Source: Alphaproteobacteria bacterium (GTDB taxonomy: Bacteria > Pseudomonadota > Alphaproteobacteria > Caulobacterales > Aquidulcibacteraceae). Taken from it: a stretch of 32,819 nt of DNA. The notes under the pieces are model-generated. The model was not told the DNA's origin. It saw only the letters and a program-made list of their open reading frames with translations, and made no database searches. Location: positions 1 to 32,819 of the forward strand of contig JAIXQA010000054.1 in the NCBI GenBank assembly GCA_027485915.1. Reading direction: 5' to 3'. How positions within the stretch are numbered: the first letter of the stretch is position 1; the number at the start of each line of letters is the position of its first letter. A program made the translations under genes and the position numbers. Of this stretch, positions 16,711 to 25,609 are shown in pieces.

Positions 16711-18813
16711 ATGAAACGCGCGCTTTTGGCTCTTTGGCTTTTGCTTTCGTGGGTTAGCATTGCGCAGGCCCAAGTGCCTGACGCGGTCTCAACGCCGATT
16801 GGCCCCAGTGCCAGCTCGCAAAATGTTGAGATCACTTTGATCAGCGAGCGGGCAGCGGTTCAGCCCGGCGATGTCTTTCACCTCGCCATCCGACAAAAGA
16901 TTGCATCAGAGTGGCATACATATTGGCGCAATCCCGGTGATTCCGGAGAGCCAACTTATTTGACGTGGACCTTGCCCGATGGCGTGAAAGCGGGGGAGAT
17001 CAAATGGCCTGCCCCCGCCGCCATCCCCTTCGGCCCCTTAGTCAATTATGGTTTTTCAAATTCGGTTGTTCTACCAGTTGAAGTGGAAGTTCCCGCTTCA
17101 GCTAAACCGGGTACTACCCTCTTGCTGAAGGTCGATGCTACGTGGCTCGAATGTGCAGACGTCTGTATTCCGGGCGAAGGCAGCGTGGCACTCACACTGC
17201 CTGTGGAAGCCACAAAGCGCGACAGTGGCGATGCCTCCGCTATCCAAGCCGCCCTTTCATCCTTGCCTAAGCCCTTGCCTGGCAAGGCCCATTTGACCGA
17301 TCTGGGCGCTGGGGGCTTGCAATTGGTCGTCACGGGCGTGCCCGCAGATCGCAAAGCCTATTTCTTCCCCCATGAGCTCAAGCTTGGCGCGCTGGTCGAT
17401 TTTGCGGCACCGCAAGAATTTGTGCGCGGCAAGGATGGCTTTGGCCTCAATCTGGTGAAGTCTAAGTCTCTGCCAGACCCCTTTGTCGGCCCCTTTGAGG
17501 GTGTCTTGGTGATTGGCGAAGGCCGGGACGCCAAAGCCTATAGCCTCAGCGCCGATTTGATCGCCGCAGCCCCACTGGTGGCGGTTGCGGGTTCAAAACC
17601 AGCCGGTGGTGGCGATGTTGGTCTGTTACAAGCGCTCTTGTTCGCCTTTCTGGGCGGCTTGATCTTAAACCTGATGCCCTGCGTCTTCCCAATCCTCTCC
17701 ATGAAGGCTTTAGGCTTGTTAGAGGCTTCGCACGGCGATAAGGCCGAAGCCCGCACCCACGGCTTGTGGTACGGTTTTGGGGTGCTGGCTTGCTTCCTTG
17801 GTCTGGCGGGTCTGTTGATCGGGCTGAAAGCCGCCGGCATGGCTGTTGGCTGGGGCTTTCAATTACAATCTCCTGCCATCATCGTTGGCCTAGCCGTGCT
17901 GATGGTTTTGATCGGCTTCAATCTGTTGGGCTTTTATGAGATTGGCACTTCACTGCAAGGTGCCGGCGCGGGCCTTGCGGGCAAAAGCGGGCATGCAGGG
18001 TCGTTCTTTACTGGCGTCTTGGCCGTGGTGGTCGCAGCCCCCTGCACCGCCCCTTTCATGGGTGTGGCCTTAGGCTTTGCCGCAACCCAGCCTCCGATTG
18101 GGGCCTTGAGTGTGTTTGCAGCTTTGGGCGTGGGCTTTGCCGCACCCTTTGTGGCCCTGACCTTTATGCCCGGCCTGATGCGCGCTTTGCCAAGACCTGG
18201 ACCTTGGATGAGCCGCCTGCGGGAGGCTTTGTCCTTCCCGATGTTTGCCACCGCCATTTGGTTGATCTGGGTCAGTAGCGCCCAAGTTGGGCAAGCAGGC
18301 GTTTTAGCAGCTCTCGGTGGCGTTTTGTTTGCAGCCCTTGCGGTGTGGATTTGGCGGACTTGGCAGGGCAAAGCGGGGCGCGCCCTCGCCCTTGTGATCC
18401 TGATCTCAGGCCTTGTTGGGGCCGGGGCCTATGTGACCCAAGCCCCGGCAAAAGCCGCAGAGGCCGCTTCATCCGCCTTTGGCGGTGAACCTTGGACCCC
18501 GGCCCGCGTCGAAGCCTTGCAACAAGAGGGCAAGACCGTGTTTGTCAATTTCACCGCCGATTGGTGCGTGACCTGTAAGGTCAATGAAGTCACCGTCTTT
18601 GCCGATCCTGAGGTGCGCGACGCCCTCAATGGGGACAAAGCGGTCTATCTGGTGGCAGACTGGACCAGTCGCGATGATGTGATCGCCAAGGCGCTGGCAA
18701 GCCACGGGCGCGTGGGTGTACCCCTCTATCTGGTCTATAAGCCCGGTGTGGCCGAACCAAAGATCCTGCCGCAATTATTGAATGCTGAAATGGTCAAAGC
18801 CGCCCTAAATTAG
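16711..18813 (+). CDS. DsbD/ScsB-type thiol:disulfide interchange protein
   Basis: Carries reducing electrons from cytoplasmic thioredoxin across the inner membrane to periplasmic thiol proteins. It has 700 residues. A signal peptide ends in AQA (residues 18-20). The N-terminal periplasmic domain has Cys148 and Cys152 (WLECADVC). The membrane domain (about 305-585) has Cys in LMPCVFP (about 327) and AAPCTAPF (about 447). The C-terminal thioredoxin domain (about 595-700) has FTADWCVTCK. The N-terminal part is longer than E. coli DsbD and closer to ScsB proteins. AAAGGA precedes ATG 16711. A secreted redoxin follows after 11 bases and is a likely electron acceptor. Confidence 0.92.
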   Translation: MKRALLALWLLLSWVSIAQAQVPDAVSTPIGPSASSQNVEITLISERAAVQPGDVFHLAIRQKIASEWHTYWRNPGDSGEPTYLTWTLPDGVKAGEIKWPAPAAIPFGPLVNYGFSNSVVLPVEVEVPASAKPGTTLLLKVDATWLECADVCIPGEGSVALTLPVEATKRDSGDASAIQAALSSLPKPLPGKAHLTDLGAGGLQLVVTGVPADRKAYFFPHELKLGALVDFAAPQEFVRGKDGFGLNLVKSKSLPDPFVGPFEGVLVIGEGRDAKAYSLSADLIAAAPLVAVAGSKPAGGGDVGLLQALLFAFLGGLILNLMPCVFPILSMKALGLLEASHGDKAEARTHGLWYGFGVLACFLGLAGLLIGLKAAGMAVGWGFQLQSPAIIVGLAVLMVLIGFNLLGFYEIGTSLQGAGAGLAGKSGHAGSFFTGVLAVVVAAPCTAPFMGVALGFAATQPPIGALSVFAALGVGFAAPFVALTFMPGLMRALPRPGPWMSRLREALSFPMFATAIWLIWVSSAQVGQAGVLAALGGVLFAALAVWIWRTWQGKAGRALALVILISGLVGAGAYVTQAPAKAAEAASSAFGGEPWTPARVEALQQEGKTVFVNFTADWCVTCKVNEVTVFADPEVRDALNGDKAVYLVADWTSRDDVIAKALASHGRVGVPLYLVYKPGVAEPKILPQLLNAEMVKAALN

Positions 18814-18824
18814 GAGAAAAGCCG

Positions 18825-19493
18825 ATGAGATTTGTTTGTCTGGCAGCCGCGCTGTCTTTGGCGAGCTTCACCTTGATCGATAGTCGCGCTGGGGGGATTT
18901 TTTCTCCGACCGAGCCCAATTCCCATCCCAAAACCAAGGGTGTCCCACCGGTCCCCGGTGCCATGGCCCCGAGCATCGCCATGCAGGATACCAGTGGGCG
19001 CAAATTTAACTTGAGTGCCTATCGCGGCAAGATTGTCGTGCTGGAATGGACCAATTTTGAATGCCCCTATGTCGCCCGGCATTATAACAGCGGCTCTATG
19101 CAAGCGGTCCAAGCCGCAGCGCTGAAAGAGGGGGTTGTGTGGTTGACGGTGTTTTCTTCCGCCCCCGGCAAGCAAGGTTATCAAGATGCGCGCGGCGCGG
19201 ATTATTTCACAGCCGAAAAGGGCGCCAAACCCACCGCCAAAGTGCTAGACCCAAGCGGCGCTGTCGGTCGTGCCTTTGGCGCGCGGACAACCCCGCATAT
19301 GTATGTGATCGATGAGACAGGCCATATCGCCTATGCTGGGGCGATTGACGACCAACCTCGCGCCGTCCTGCCCGCCGGGGCTGTGCCCCGTAATTATGTG
19401 CGCGAGGCGATTACGGCGGTCAAGAACAAGCAAACCCCCGCCATTCGCACAACCTCGGCTTATGGTTGCTCGATCAAATATGCGGGCAATTAG
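18825..19493 (+). CDS. Secreted redoxin (AhpC/TSA-like)
   Basis: Thioredoxin-fold protein of 222 residues with an N-terminal export signal (about 1-22). The redoxin domain has [22 protein letters not shown] and the active site EWTNFECPY with a single Cys80 instead of Cxx[22 protein letters not shown] is typical of the family. A second cysteine is near the C-terminus (AYGCSIKY), so a two-cysteine peroxidase or disulfide relay is possible. AGGAGA gives a strong ribosome site, and it lies 11 bases after the DsbD-like gene, so they form an operon. Its TAG overlaps the TAA of convergent prfA within four bases. Confidence 0.88.
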   Translation: MRFVCLAAALSLASFTLIDSRAGGIFSPTEPNSHPKTKGVPPVPGAMAPSIAMQDTSGRKFNLSAYRGKIVVLEWTNFECPYVARHYNSGSMQAVQAAALKEGVVWLTVFSSAPGKQGYQDARGADYFTAEKGAKPTAKVLDPSGAVGRAFGARTTPHMYVIDETGHIAYAGAIDDQPRAVLPAGAVPRNYVREAITAVKNKQTPAIRTTSAYGCSIKYAGN

Positions 19494-20563
19494 TCGTCGG
19501 CTTCCGCCAAACGACGGGCGGTATCATCGGCGATCAAGGCCGCAATCATCTCATCGAGCCCACTGCCTTCTAAAAGCGTATCGAGCTTGTACAGCGTGAG
19601 ATTGATACGGTGATCGGTCACACGGCCTTGGGGGAAATTATAAGTGCGGATGCGCTCTGACCGGTCACCAGAGCCGACTTGAGACTGACGGCTAGCAGAA
19701 CGCTCTGCCGCAAGCGCCGCGCGCTGTTGCTCATAGAGGCGGGCTTTCAACGTCCGCATCGCATTGGCGCGGTTTTGGTGTTGCGACTTTTCCGACGAGG
19801 TCACCACGATCCCGCTGGGGATGTGGGTTAAGCGGACCGCCGAGTCGGTCTTATTGACGTGCTGCCCCCCAGCGCCTGACGAGCGATAGGTGTCGATGCG
19901 AATGTCTTTTTCGTGGATTTCAATCTCCACATCTTCGCGCGCAGGCAGAACGGCGACGGTGGCAGCCGAGGTATGGATGCGCCCGCCAGCTTCAGTAGCT
20001 GGCACGCGCTGCACCCGGTGTACACCGCTTTCAAACTTCAACCGTCCAAACGCTCCTTCGCCTGATACCGAGGCGATGATTTCCTTATAGCCGCCCATTT
20101 CTCCATCGGACAGGCTTTCGACTTCCACCCGCCATCCGCGTGTCGCCGCGTAGCGTTGATACATGCGGAATAGGTCTCCGGCGAACAAAGCAGCTTCATC
20201 GCCACCGGTTCCAGCGCGGACCTCCAAGATCACATCGGCTTCGTCGTCGGCATCCTTGGGCAAAAGCAGGATCTGCAATTCCTGCTCCATGGCCGGAATG
20301 GACTCGCGCAGGATCTCGAGTTCGGCCTGTGCCATCTGCGCCATTTCATCATTATTGGGCAGATCGAGGATCATTTGCTCCAGCTCAATCCGTTCCGCGC
20401 GCGCTTTCTCAAGGGCGCGGATCGCATCGGCCACCGGGGCAAGGCTGGAACGCTCCTTAGACAGACGCATGATCTCGCCCCCATCTGAGCAAACAGACAA
20501 ACGGGCATCAATCTCGTCAAAGCGGTCGAGAACACGAAAGAGGCGATCTTGGGTCAGGCGCAT
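19490..20563 (-). CDS. prfA: Peptide chain release factor 1 (RF1)
   Basis: Recognises UAA and UAG and triggers peptide release on the ribosome. ATG 20563 gives 357 residues, the standard length; the frame is open further upstream to 20689, but that part is not RF-like. The anticodon-mimic tripeptide PAT (188-190) marks RF1 rather than RF2. The peptidyl-hydrolysis motif GGQ is at 232-234 in [14 protein letters not shown]. The usual neighbour prmC is not downstream; instead the gene converges on the redoxin gene with overlapping stop codons. It lies after the rpmB terminator, so it has its own promoter or relies on readthrough. Confidence 0.97.
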   Translation of the reverse strand: MRLTQDRLFRVLDRFDEIDARLSVCSDGGEIMRLSKERSSLAPVADAIRALEKARAERIELEQMILDLPNNDEMAQMAQAELEILRESIPAMEQELQILLLPKDADDEADVILEVRAGTGGDEAALFAGDLFRMYQRYAATRGWRVEVESLSDGEMGGYKEIIASVSGEGAFGRLKFESGVHRVQRVPATEAGGRIHTSAATVAVLPAREDVEIEIHEKDIRIDTYRSSGAGGQHVNKTDSAVRLTHIPSGIVVTSSEKSQHQNRANAMRTLKARLYEQQRAALAAERSASRQSQVGSGDRSERIRTYNFPQGRVTDHRINLTLYKLDTLLEGSGLDEMIAALIADDTARRLAEADD

Positions 20564-20657
20564 GAGACCGCGGCGGTTAGCATGACATGGGAGGGTCGGT
20601 CGAGGGATGGACGCATAAGCGCGGCGGACTCTCACGCAGCACAGTTTGTCGCAAACG

Positions 20658-20682
20658 AAAAACGCGACCCCGAAAGGTCGCG
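20658..20682 (-). terminator. Rho-independent terminator of rpmB
   Basis: On the minus strand, CGCGACC (20682-20676), a six-base loop, GGTCGCG (20669-20663) and five T (20662-20658). It lies about 50 bases past the rpmB stop. Confidence 0.85.
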
Positions 20683-20733
20683 CTTTCAAGCCTGTTGGCG
20701 TGGGCAGTGGTCACCCACGGCCCAAAACCAGAA

Positions 20734-21030
20734 TTAAGCAGCAGCTTGCTCAGCCAGCTTTGCTTTGATGTCGCGGCGGATTTTGCGTGCACGATCCGAC
20801 ATTTTGGTTTCGTCGATCTTCACGATAAAGCCATCAAGGCCACCATTGTGGTCGACCGAGCGCAAAGCAGCCATGGTGATGCGCAGCTTGAATGCACGGC
20901 CCAAAGCATCCGACGCCAAAGTGACATCTTGTAGGTTCGGCAAATAGCGACGCTTGGTCTTAATGTTGGAGTGGCTGACGATGTGGCCAACCATAGGTCC
21001 AGTTCCAGTCAATTCGCAACGGCGCGACAT
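20734..21030 (-). CDS. rpmB: 50S ribosomal protein L28
   Basis: Large-subunit ribosomal protein of 98 residues, typical of the longer alphaproteobacterial L28. The N-terminal motif [14 protein letters not shown], the [15 protein letters not shown] segment and the basic C-terminal helix ([18 protein letters not shown]) identify it. It is monocistronic: its own terminator follows and a 388-base divergent spacer precedes it. The ribosome site is AGAGAG, eight bases before the ATG. Confidence 0.97.
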   Translation of the reverse strand: MSRRCELTGTGPMVGHIVSHSNIKTKRRYLPNLQDVTLASDALGRAFKLRITMAALRSVDHNGGLDGFIVKIDETKMSDRARKIRRDIKAKLAEQAAA

Positions 21031-21418
21031 GGCGATTTCTCTCTTGCTAAAGCCTTGTCACCCTCAAATAAGAGTGTTCATCGGCGAATTCGTGATTTCT
21101 GCCTTGTCCAAAGCCCAATGCCCACACACATGTGGGCCGGGACAGCGTTGGACCAGCCAGAAGAGGGGCGCGGATACGGGTTTGCGAAGATAAAGTCAAG
21201 ACAAAGGGCGGTTTCAAACTGCCAAACTGGTGCAGAGCGTGGCAGCTGTGCCCTCTAACGGCAACCGACCGCTTTTTGCCGCTTTCTCACCAGATATTAA
21301 CCTTATCGCCGCACTGAGGCCGTATTCCTTATCTAGGTGTCGATTCTGACAATTGTCTCGTTCCTAAATTCTGTTCGCACGAGCAGAGCTGACCATTGAA
21401 CCCATTAGTGAGGCGTGC
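21031..21418. other. Divergent spacer, rpmB/tolQ
   Basis: 388 bases without a credible gene; short ORFs here show no family likeness or ribosome site. It holds a small perfect hairpin GCCCACA-CACA-TGTGGGC (21120-21137) and a perfect palindrome GACAATTGTC (21348-21357) about 60 bases before tolQ, which could be an operator. I could not settle on a promoter pair for either gene. Confidence 0.5.
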
Positions 21419-22111
21419 ATGGACGCGGTAGCAACAGTAACAAGCTTTTCCTTCCTCGATTTGTTTCTCAAAGCCGATTGGATCGTGAAGTCGGTCATGA
21501 TTGGGCTGGCGTTGGCCTCGGTTTGGTCATGGGCTGTTGCCATCGACAAATGGTTGCAGATCCGCAAGTTGGAAGCAGGTGCACGTATTGTTGAAGCCGC
21601 TCTTGCCGAAGGTCGTGGCATTGATGCCATCGAAGATAGCGCCAAGCCTGGCGATGCCATGGCGCGTGTTGTGGCGGTAGGCATGGCCGAAGCTCGCCTC
21701 GCCCGTCGTATCCCGAACCAAACCGAAGTTGGCGTTGGGCGCGCGATTGAACGGATGGAGCGGGTGATGCAGGCAGCGACCGCCCGCGAAATGGCGCGCG
21801 CGGAGCGCGGTCTTGCAGTGTTGGCAACAATCGGATCGTCTGCCCCCTTCGTCGGTCTGTTTGGAACGGTCTGGGGTATTATGAATGCCTTCCGGGGCAT
21901 CGCCCAATCGCGCGACACCAATCTGGCCGTCGTTGCGCCGGGCATCGCGGAAGCCTTGTTTGCAACTGCACTTGGCCTGTTGGCCGCGATCCCGGCCGTG
22001 ATTTTCTACAATTGGCTCGCTGGAAGCCTCGATCGCTTTGCCACCCGCCTCGACGCGCTAAGCGACGATGTGATCGCACGGGTTTCGCGCCGCTTGCAGG
22101 ACCCGAGCTAA
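21419..22111 (+). CDS. tolQ: Tol-Pal motor protein TolQ
   Basis: Inner-membrane channel subunit that, with TolR, uses the proton gradient to energise TolA. The 230 residues include three membrane helices at about 21-42, 131-157 and 171-198. The conserved core is TIGSSAPFVGLFGTVWGI and PGIAEALFATALGLLAAIP. GAGG lies seven bases before ATG 21419. It is the first gene of the cluster tolQ-tolR-tolA-tolB-pal-cpoB-tilS; ybgC, often first in gammaproteobacteria, is absent. Confidence 0.97.
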   Translation: MDAVATVTSFSFLDLFLKADWIVKSVMIGLALASVWSWAVAIDKWLQIRKLEAGARIVEAALAEGRGIDAIEDSAKPGDAMARVVAVGMAEARLARRIPNQTEVGVGRAIERMERVMQAATAREMARAERGLAVLATIGSSAPFVGLFGTVWGIMNAFRGIAQSRDTNLAVVAPGIAEALFATALGLLAAIPAVIFYNWLAGSLDRFATRLDALSDDVIARVSRRLQDPS

Positions 22112-22112
22112 C

Positions 22113-22553
22113 ATGGCCGCCGGGTTAGGAGCACGACGCGGAGGTGGTCGGCGTGGCAGACGTGGCCGCCGCTTGATGGGTGAAATCAACGTCACGCCAT
22201 TTGTCGACGTGATGTTAGTGCTATTGATCATTTTCATGGTGGCAGCCCCCCTGTTGACGGTGGGCGTGCCGGTTGACCTGCCCAAAACCGAAGCCAAGAG
22301 CCTGCCCACCGAGCAAGAACCGCTGACGGTCACGATCCTCGCCAATGGGCAGGTCTATCTGCAGAATGAAGTCGTGGCGTATGACCAATTACTGCCACGT
22401 CTGACAGCTTTGGCCGGTGAAGGCTATGATCGCAGAATCTTTATTCGCGCTGCCGAAAAAGCCCCGTATGGGATTGTGATGCAAGTCATGGCTCGGGTGA
22501 ATTCAGCTGGCTATCGCAATTTGGGATTGGTGACCGATACGGTCGAGCAATAG
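22113..22553 (+). CDS. tolR: Tol-Pal motor protein TolR
   Basis: Proton-channel partner of TolQ, 146 residues. A very basic cytoplasmic N-terminus (GGGRRGRRGRRLMGEINVTP) precedes one membrane helix (about 30-48) with the essential Asp32 in TPFVDVMLVLLIIFM. The periplasmic domain contains PLTVTILANGQVYL and ends in VTDTVEQ. It starts one base after the tolQ stop (TAACATG). Confidence 0.97.
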   Translation: MAAGLGARRGGGRRGRRGRRLMGEINVTPFVDVMLVLLIIFMVAAPLLTVGVPVDLPKTEAKSLPTEQEPLTVTILANGQVYLQNEVVAYDQLLPRLTALAGEGYDRRIFIRAAEKAPYGIVMQVMARVNSAGYRNLGLVTDTVEQ

Positions 22554-22569
22554 GATAGGCCCCGAGCGC

Positions 22570-23505
22570 ATGCGCGCCAGCGACCCCCAAACCGCCAGTC
22601 TGAAGTGGCAAGACCCTAGGCCAGTTGGGCCGGGCGTCGCCGTGTCGGCCTTGGTGCATGCGGGAATTATCGCCTTGGGTTTCCTTGTTTGGCAGGACCC
22701 ACCAGCTTTTTCACCAGAAGATGTTATCCCTGTTGCCCTTGTTGCCGATACGCCCAGTACGATCGGACCAGAGACCGAGGCAGAAACAGTTCGAACGGGC
22801 GAAGAAGATAGCCCGCTGGCGGTCGCTGAAAGCCCTGTGTCCGATGCCGCGCCCGCCCCTGAACCGGCGCCATCTGCCCCCCCTGCCGCTGCACCGCAGC
22901 CTGCCCAGAAATCACCACCGCCTAACCCGCGCCCCGCCAGCGCTCCGAAAGCGGTAAATCCGCCACAAGCACCGACGAAGACCAGCACACAAAAGATTGT
23001 GCCTAACCAGCCGGCACCAGCTTTGCCATCAAAGACCAAAACCAAGTCACCACCCCCGCCGACGCCAGACCTAAGGTTCGATTTAGCCGCCGCCAGCAAA
23101 GCCGCGAGTCAGGCGGATTCTGGGGGTCGAAAAGCGCCAAAGCTTGCCGCGACAGGACAGGCCGCCAAGCAAGGGCGTGCCGGTGGCGGTACCATCCTCG
23201 CAGGGGATCTTGAATCAGCGCTGCGCGCGCAGATTTACCAATGCTGGCGGCGACCAGCCGAGAATTCAGCCCGCTTAGTTGTCACGCTGCAAATTGAGTT
23301 AAAGCCGGATGGAAGTCTGGCAGAAGTCCCAATGCTTCTGCGCCCCTCCAGCGAAGCAGGCGCAGATAGTAAGCTTCTGGTGGCGATAGAAGCAGCCAGA
23401 CGGGCCGTGCAACAATGCGCGCCATTTTCATTGCCAGCCGATCGCTATCCACAATGGCGCTTAGTGAATTTCGACTTTGACCCCCGCAAAGCCGATCGAC
23501 CATGA
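22570..23505 (+). CDS. tolA: TolA-like protein with a proline-rich linker
   Basis: Inner-membrane protein that spans the periplasm to reach Pal and TolB. It has 311 residues: one membrane helix at about 22-41; a long Pro/Ala/Ser/Lys-rich region at about 42-200 in place of the Lys/Ala helix of E. coli TolA; and a C-terminal domain at about 205-311 with LESALRAQIYQCWRRPAE and QCAPFSLPADRYPQWRLVNFDF. The two cysteines (Cys in YQCW and QQCAP) probably form the domain III disulfide. It begins 16 bases after tolR. Identity is supported mainly by position and the C-terminal domain. Confidence 0.9.
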   Translation: MRASDPQTASLKWQDPRPVGPGVAVSALVHAGIIALGFLVWQDPPAFSPEDVIPVALVADTPSTIGPETEAETVRTGEEDSPLAVAESPVSDAAPAPEPAPSAPPAAAPQPAQKSPPPNPRPASAPKAVNPPQAPTKTSTQKIVPNQPAPALPSKTKTKSPPPPTPDLRFDLAAASKAASQADSGGRKAPKLAATGQAAKQGRAGGGTILAGDLESALRAQIYQCWRRPAENSARLVVTLQIELKPDGSLAEVPMLLRPSSEAGADSKLLVAIEAARRAVQQCAPFSLPADRYPQWRLVNFDFDPRKADRP

Positions 23506-23574
23506 TGCAAAGCTGACTATAACGAAAATTTGTCTTCCCTTGCCGCAAAATATTCATCTTCTAGGGTCAAGAAA

Positions 23575-24903
23575 ATGATAATGACACCTCGCTCTTTCCT
23601 TTTTCCAGCCCTGACCCGCACGATCCGAACGGTGCTGACCGGACTTTTGCTGGCACTTGCTTTGATAACGCCAGCCTTCGCGCAACTGAACGTGAGCGTG
23701 ACCGATGGGCATCGTCGGCCCATGCCAATCGCCATCTCTGACTTTTCGGGTCCCCATGGCGGTTCCATCGCCAATGCGGTGCGCGATAATTTGGCGCGCT
23801 CTGGTTTGTTCCAAGTACAAAACCCAGATTCTTTCTTACAACGGGAAATGGATGTGAATGTCGCGCCTCGGTTTGCAGATTGGCGGGTGATCAAGACCGA
23901 AGCGCTGGTGGTTGGCCGCGGCGGCACCAATGCAGGCCGGCTGCGGGTCGAGTTTCGCCTGTGGGACGTTTATGGCGAAAGCCAGATGTTGGGCTTAGAG
24001 TTTTCGACAACCGACGAAAACTGGCGCCGCATTGCCCACAAGATTTCGGATGCCATTTATCGGCGACTTACAGGTGAAGCTGGCTATTTCGACAGCCGTG
24101 TGGTGTTTGTTGCTGAAAGTGGCAGTCGAACAAATCGGGTAAAGCGGCTCGCTGTGATGGATCAGGATGGCGCCAACCCCAGCTATCTAACCGATGGTAG
24201 CGAGCAAGTTCTCAACCCGCGATTTAACGCGCAAGGCCAGCAAATTGTCTATTCAGCACTATCGGACCGTGGCATCAAAATCTGGGTCGTCGATATTGAA
24301 ACGGGCCGCAAAGAGGCGGTCGCCGTCCCGGGGAATATGGCGTTTGCGCCACGCTTTACCCCCGATGGCCAGTCCATCATTTTCAGTGCGGACCGCGATG
24401 GCGATGTGGATGTCTTCATCAAGAGTTTGCGGACCGGCAAGCTCTCTCAATTAACCCGTAACCCCGCCATCGACACGTCACCGGACATGTCGCCGAATGG
24501 CGATCAGATCGTCTTTACCTCAGATCGTGGTGGCAGTACGCAAATTTATGCCATGAATGCCGACGGATCGGGCGTGCGTCGGCTGACCTTTGGCGAAGGA
24601 CGTTACTCCACAGCAGTTTGGTCGCCAAAGGGGGACTTGATTGCTTTCACCCGTCAATCCGGCGGACAATTCCAGATTGGCGTGATGGCGGCTGACGGCT
24701 CGAATATGAAAATCCTCGCAGAAGCCTATTTGGTGGAAGGGCCGACCTGGTCCCCCAATGGCCGCGTGATCATGTTCCAGCGCGAAGGCGGCCCCGGGCA
24801 ATCACCCAGCTTGTGGACGGTCGATGTCTCTGGCACCAATCTTCGTAAGTCCCCCTGGTCGGCGCCGGGCTCTGATCCCGGTTGGTCGGCCACCCTGCCC
24901 TAG
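23575..24903 (+). CDS. tolB: Tol-Pal protein TolB
   Basis: Periplasmic beta-propeller that binds Pal and TolA. From ATG 23575 it has 442 residues; an ATG at 23581 is also possible, while the TTG at 23530 is unlikely. AGGG lies about ten bases upstream. The signal peptide ends in TPAFA before QLNVSV. The N-terminal domain has PIAISDFSG. The propeller repeats include MSPNGDQIVFTSDRGGSTQI and WSPKGDLIAFTRQ. It ends at GWSATLP. The gap of 69 bases after tolA is larger than elsewhere in the cluster, so a secondary promoter is possible. Confidence 0.96.
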   Translation: MIMTPRSFLFPALTRTIRTVLTGLLLALALITPAFAQLNVSVTDGHRRPMPIAISDFSGPHGGSIANAVRDNLARSGLFQVQNPDSFLQREMDVNVAPRFADWRVIKTEALVVGRGGTNAGRLRVEFRLWDVYGESQMLGLEFSTTDENWRRIAHKISDAIYRRLTGEAGYFDSRVVFVAESGSRTNRVKRLAVMDQDGANPSYLTDGSEQVLNPRFNAQGQQIVYSALSDRGIKIWVVDIETGRKEAVAVPGNMAFAPRFTPDGQSIIFSADRDGDVDVFIKSLRTGKLSQLTRNPAIDTSPDMSPNGDQIVFTSDRGGSTQIYAMNADGSGVRRLTFGEGRYSTAVWSPKGDLIAFTRQSGGQFQIGVMAADGSNMKILAEAYLVEGPTWSPNGRVIMFQREGGPGQSPSLWTVDVSGTNLRKSPWSAPGSDPGWSATLP

Positions 24904-24962
24904 TTCTCATTCTGCCGCGTTAAACCCTAGCCTTTGACCACCCCTTTTCTCAGGAGCCTGTT

Positions 24963-25607
24963 ATGACCCCTTCCCCAAACTCAATCCCGCAAGTCTCTGG
25001 TTTAAAAATTCGTTCGATTGCTTTGATGCTGGTCTCCAGTATTGCCTTGGTTGCATGCGCCAGCACGAAAAAAGTTGAACCGCCTGCGGTGGCAACCACC
25101 GCTCCCGTCGCTGCGGAAAATGCTGAAGCGGCACCAACCGTCGCCCCAACCGCACCGGCCACGGATAGACAGGTCTATTCGGCCCCACTCACGCCCGCAG
25201 CACCTGCAACCGATACCAGCCAAGCTGAGTCCTCTCGCGCCGCAGAAAACCTGTCGCCTTTTGCCACCATTGCCGAAGCTGGCGAACGGGTTTTCTTCGA
25301 AACCGACCGGTTTGATCTGACCGACGAAGCGCGCGCCATCCTGACGCGCCAGGCGGCTTGGATTAGAGGAAATCCAGGCAAACGCATCTTGATTGCTGGT
25401 AATTGTGACGAGCGTGGGACACGCGAATATAACTTGGCCTTGGGTGCCCGCCGGGCGAGCGCCGCGCGCGACTTTCTGATTGGACTAGGCATCGATCCAG
25501 AGCGCATTGAAACAGTCTCCTACGGTAAAGAGCGCCCGATTGATGAGCGTCCAAGTGCGGAGGGCTGGGCGGTCAATCGCAACGCCCATACGATGTTGCT
25601 GGATTAA
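24963..25607 (+). CDS. pal: Peptidoglycan-associated lipoprotein Pal
   Basis: Outer-membrane lipoprotein that anchors to peptidoglycan and binds TolB/TolA. It has 214 residues: a lipoprotein signal with lipobox LVAC (Cys32); a Pro/Ala-rich linker to about 98; and an OmpA-like domain with FFETDRFDLTDEA and the peptidoglycan-binding stretch NCDERGTREYNLALGARRA. CAGGAG gives a good ribosome site before ATG 24963. It follows tolB by 59 bases and precedes cpoB by two. Confidence 0.97.
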   Translation: MTPSPNSIPQVSGLKIRSIALMLVSSIALVACASTKKVEPPAVATTAPVAAENAEAAPTVAPTAPATDRQVYSAPLTPAAPATDTSQAESSRAAENLSPFATIAEAGERVFFETDRFDLTDEARAILTRQAAWIRGNPGKRILIAGNCDERGTREYNLALGARRASAARDFLIGLGIDPERIETVSYGKERPIDERPSAEGWAVNRNAHTMLLD

Positions 25608-25609
25608 TC

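Noticed and set aside
20564-20689. N-terminal extension of prfA
   Set aside because: It runs into the rpmB terminator and has no release-factor likeness. ATG 20563 gives the usual 357 residues.
21359-21375. GTTC...GTTC pair upstream of tolQ as a second LexA box
   Set aside because: The spacing is nine bases, not seven, so it does not fit the alphaproteobacterial box.
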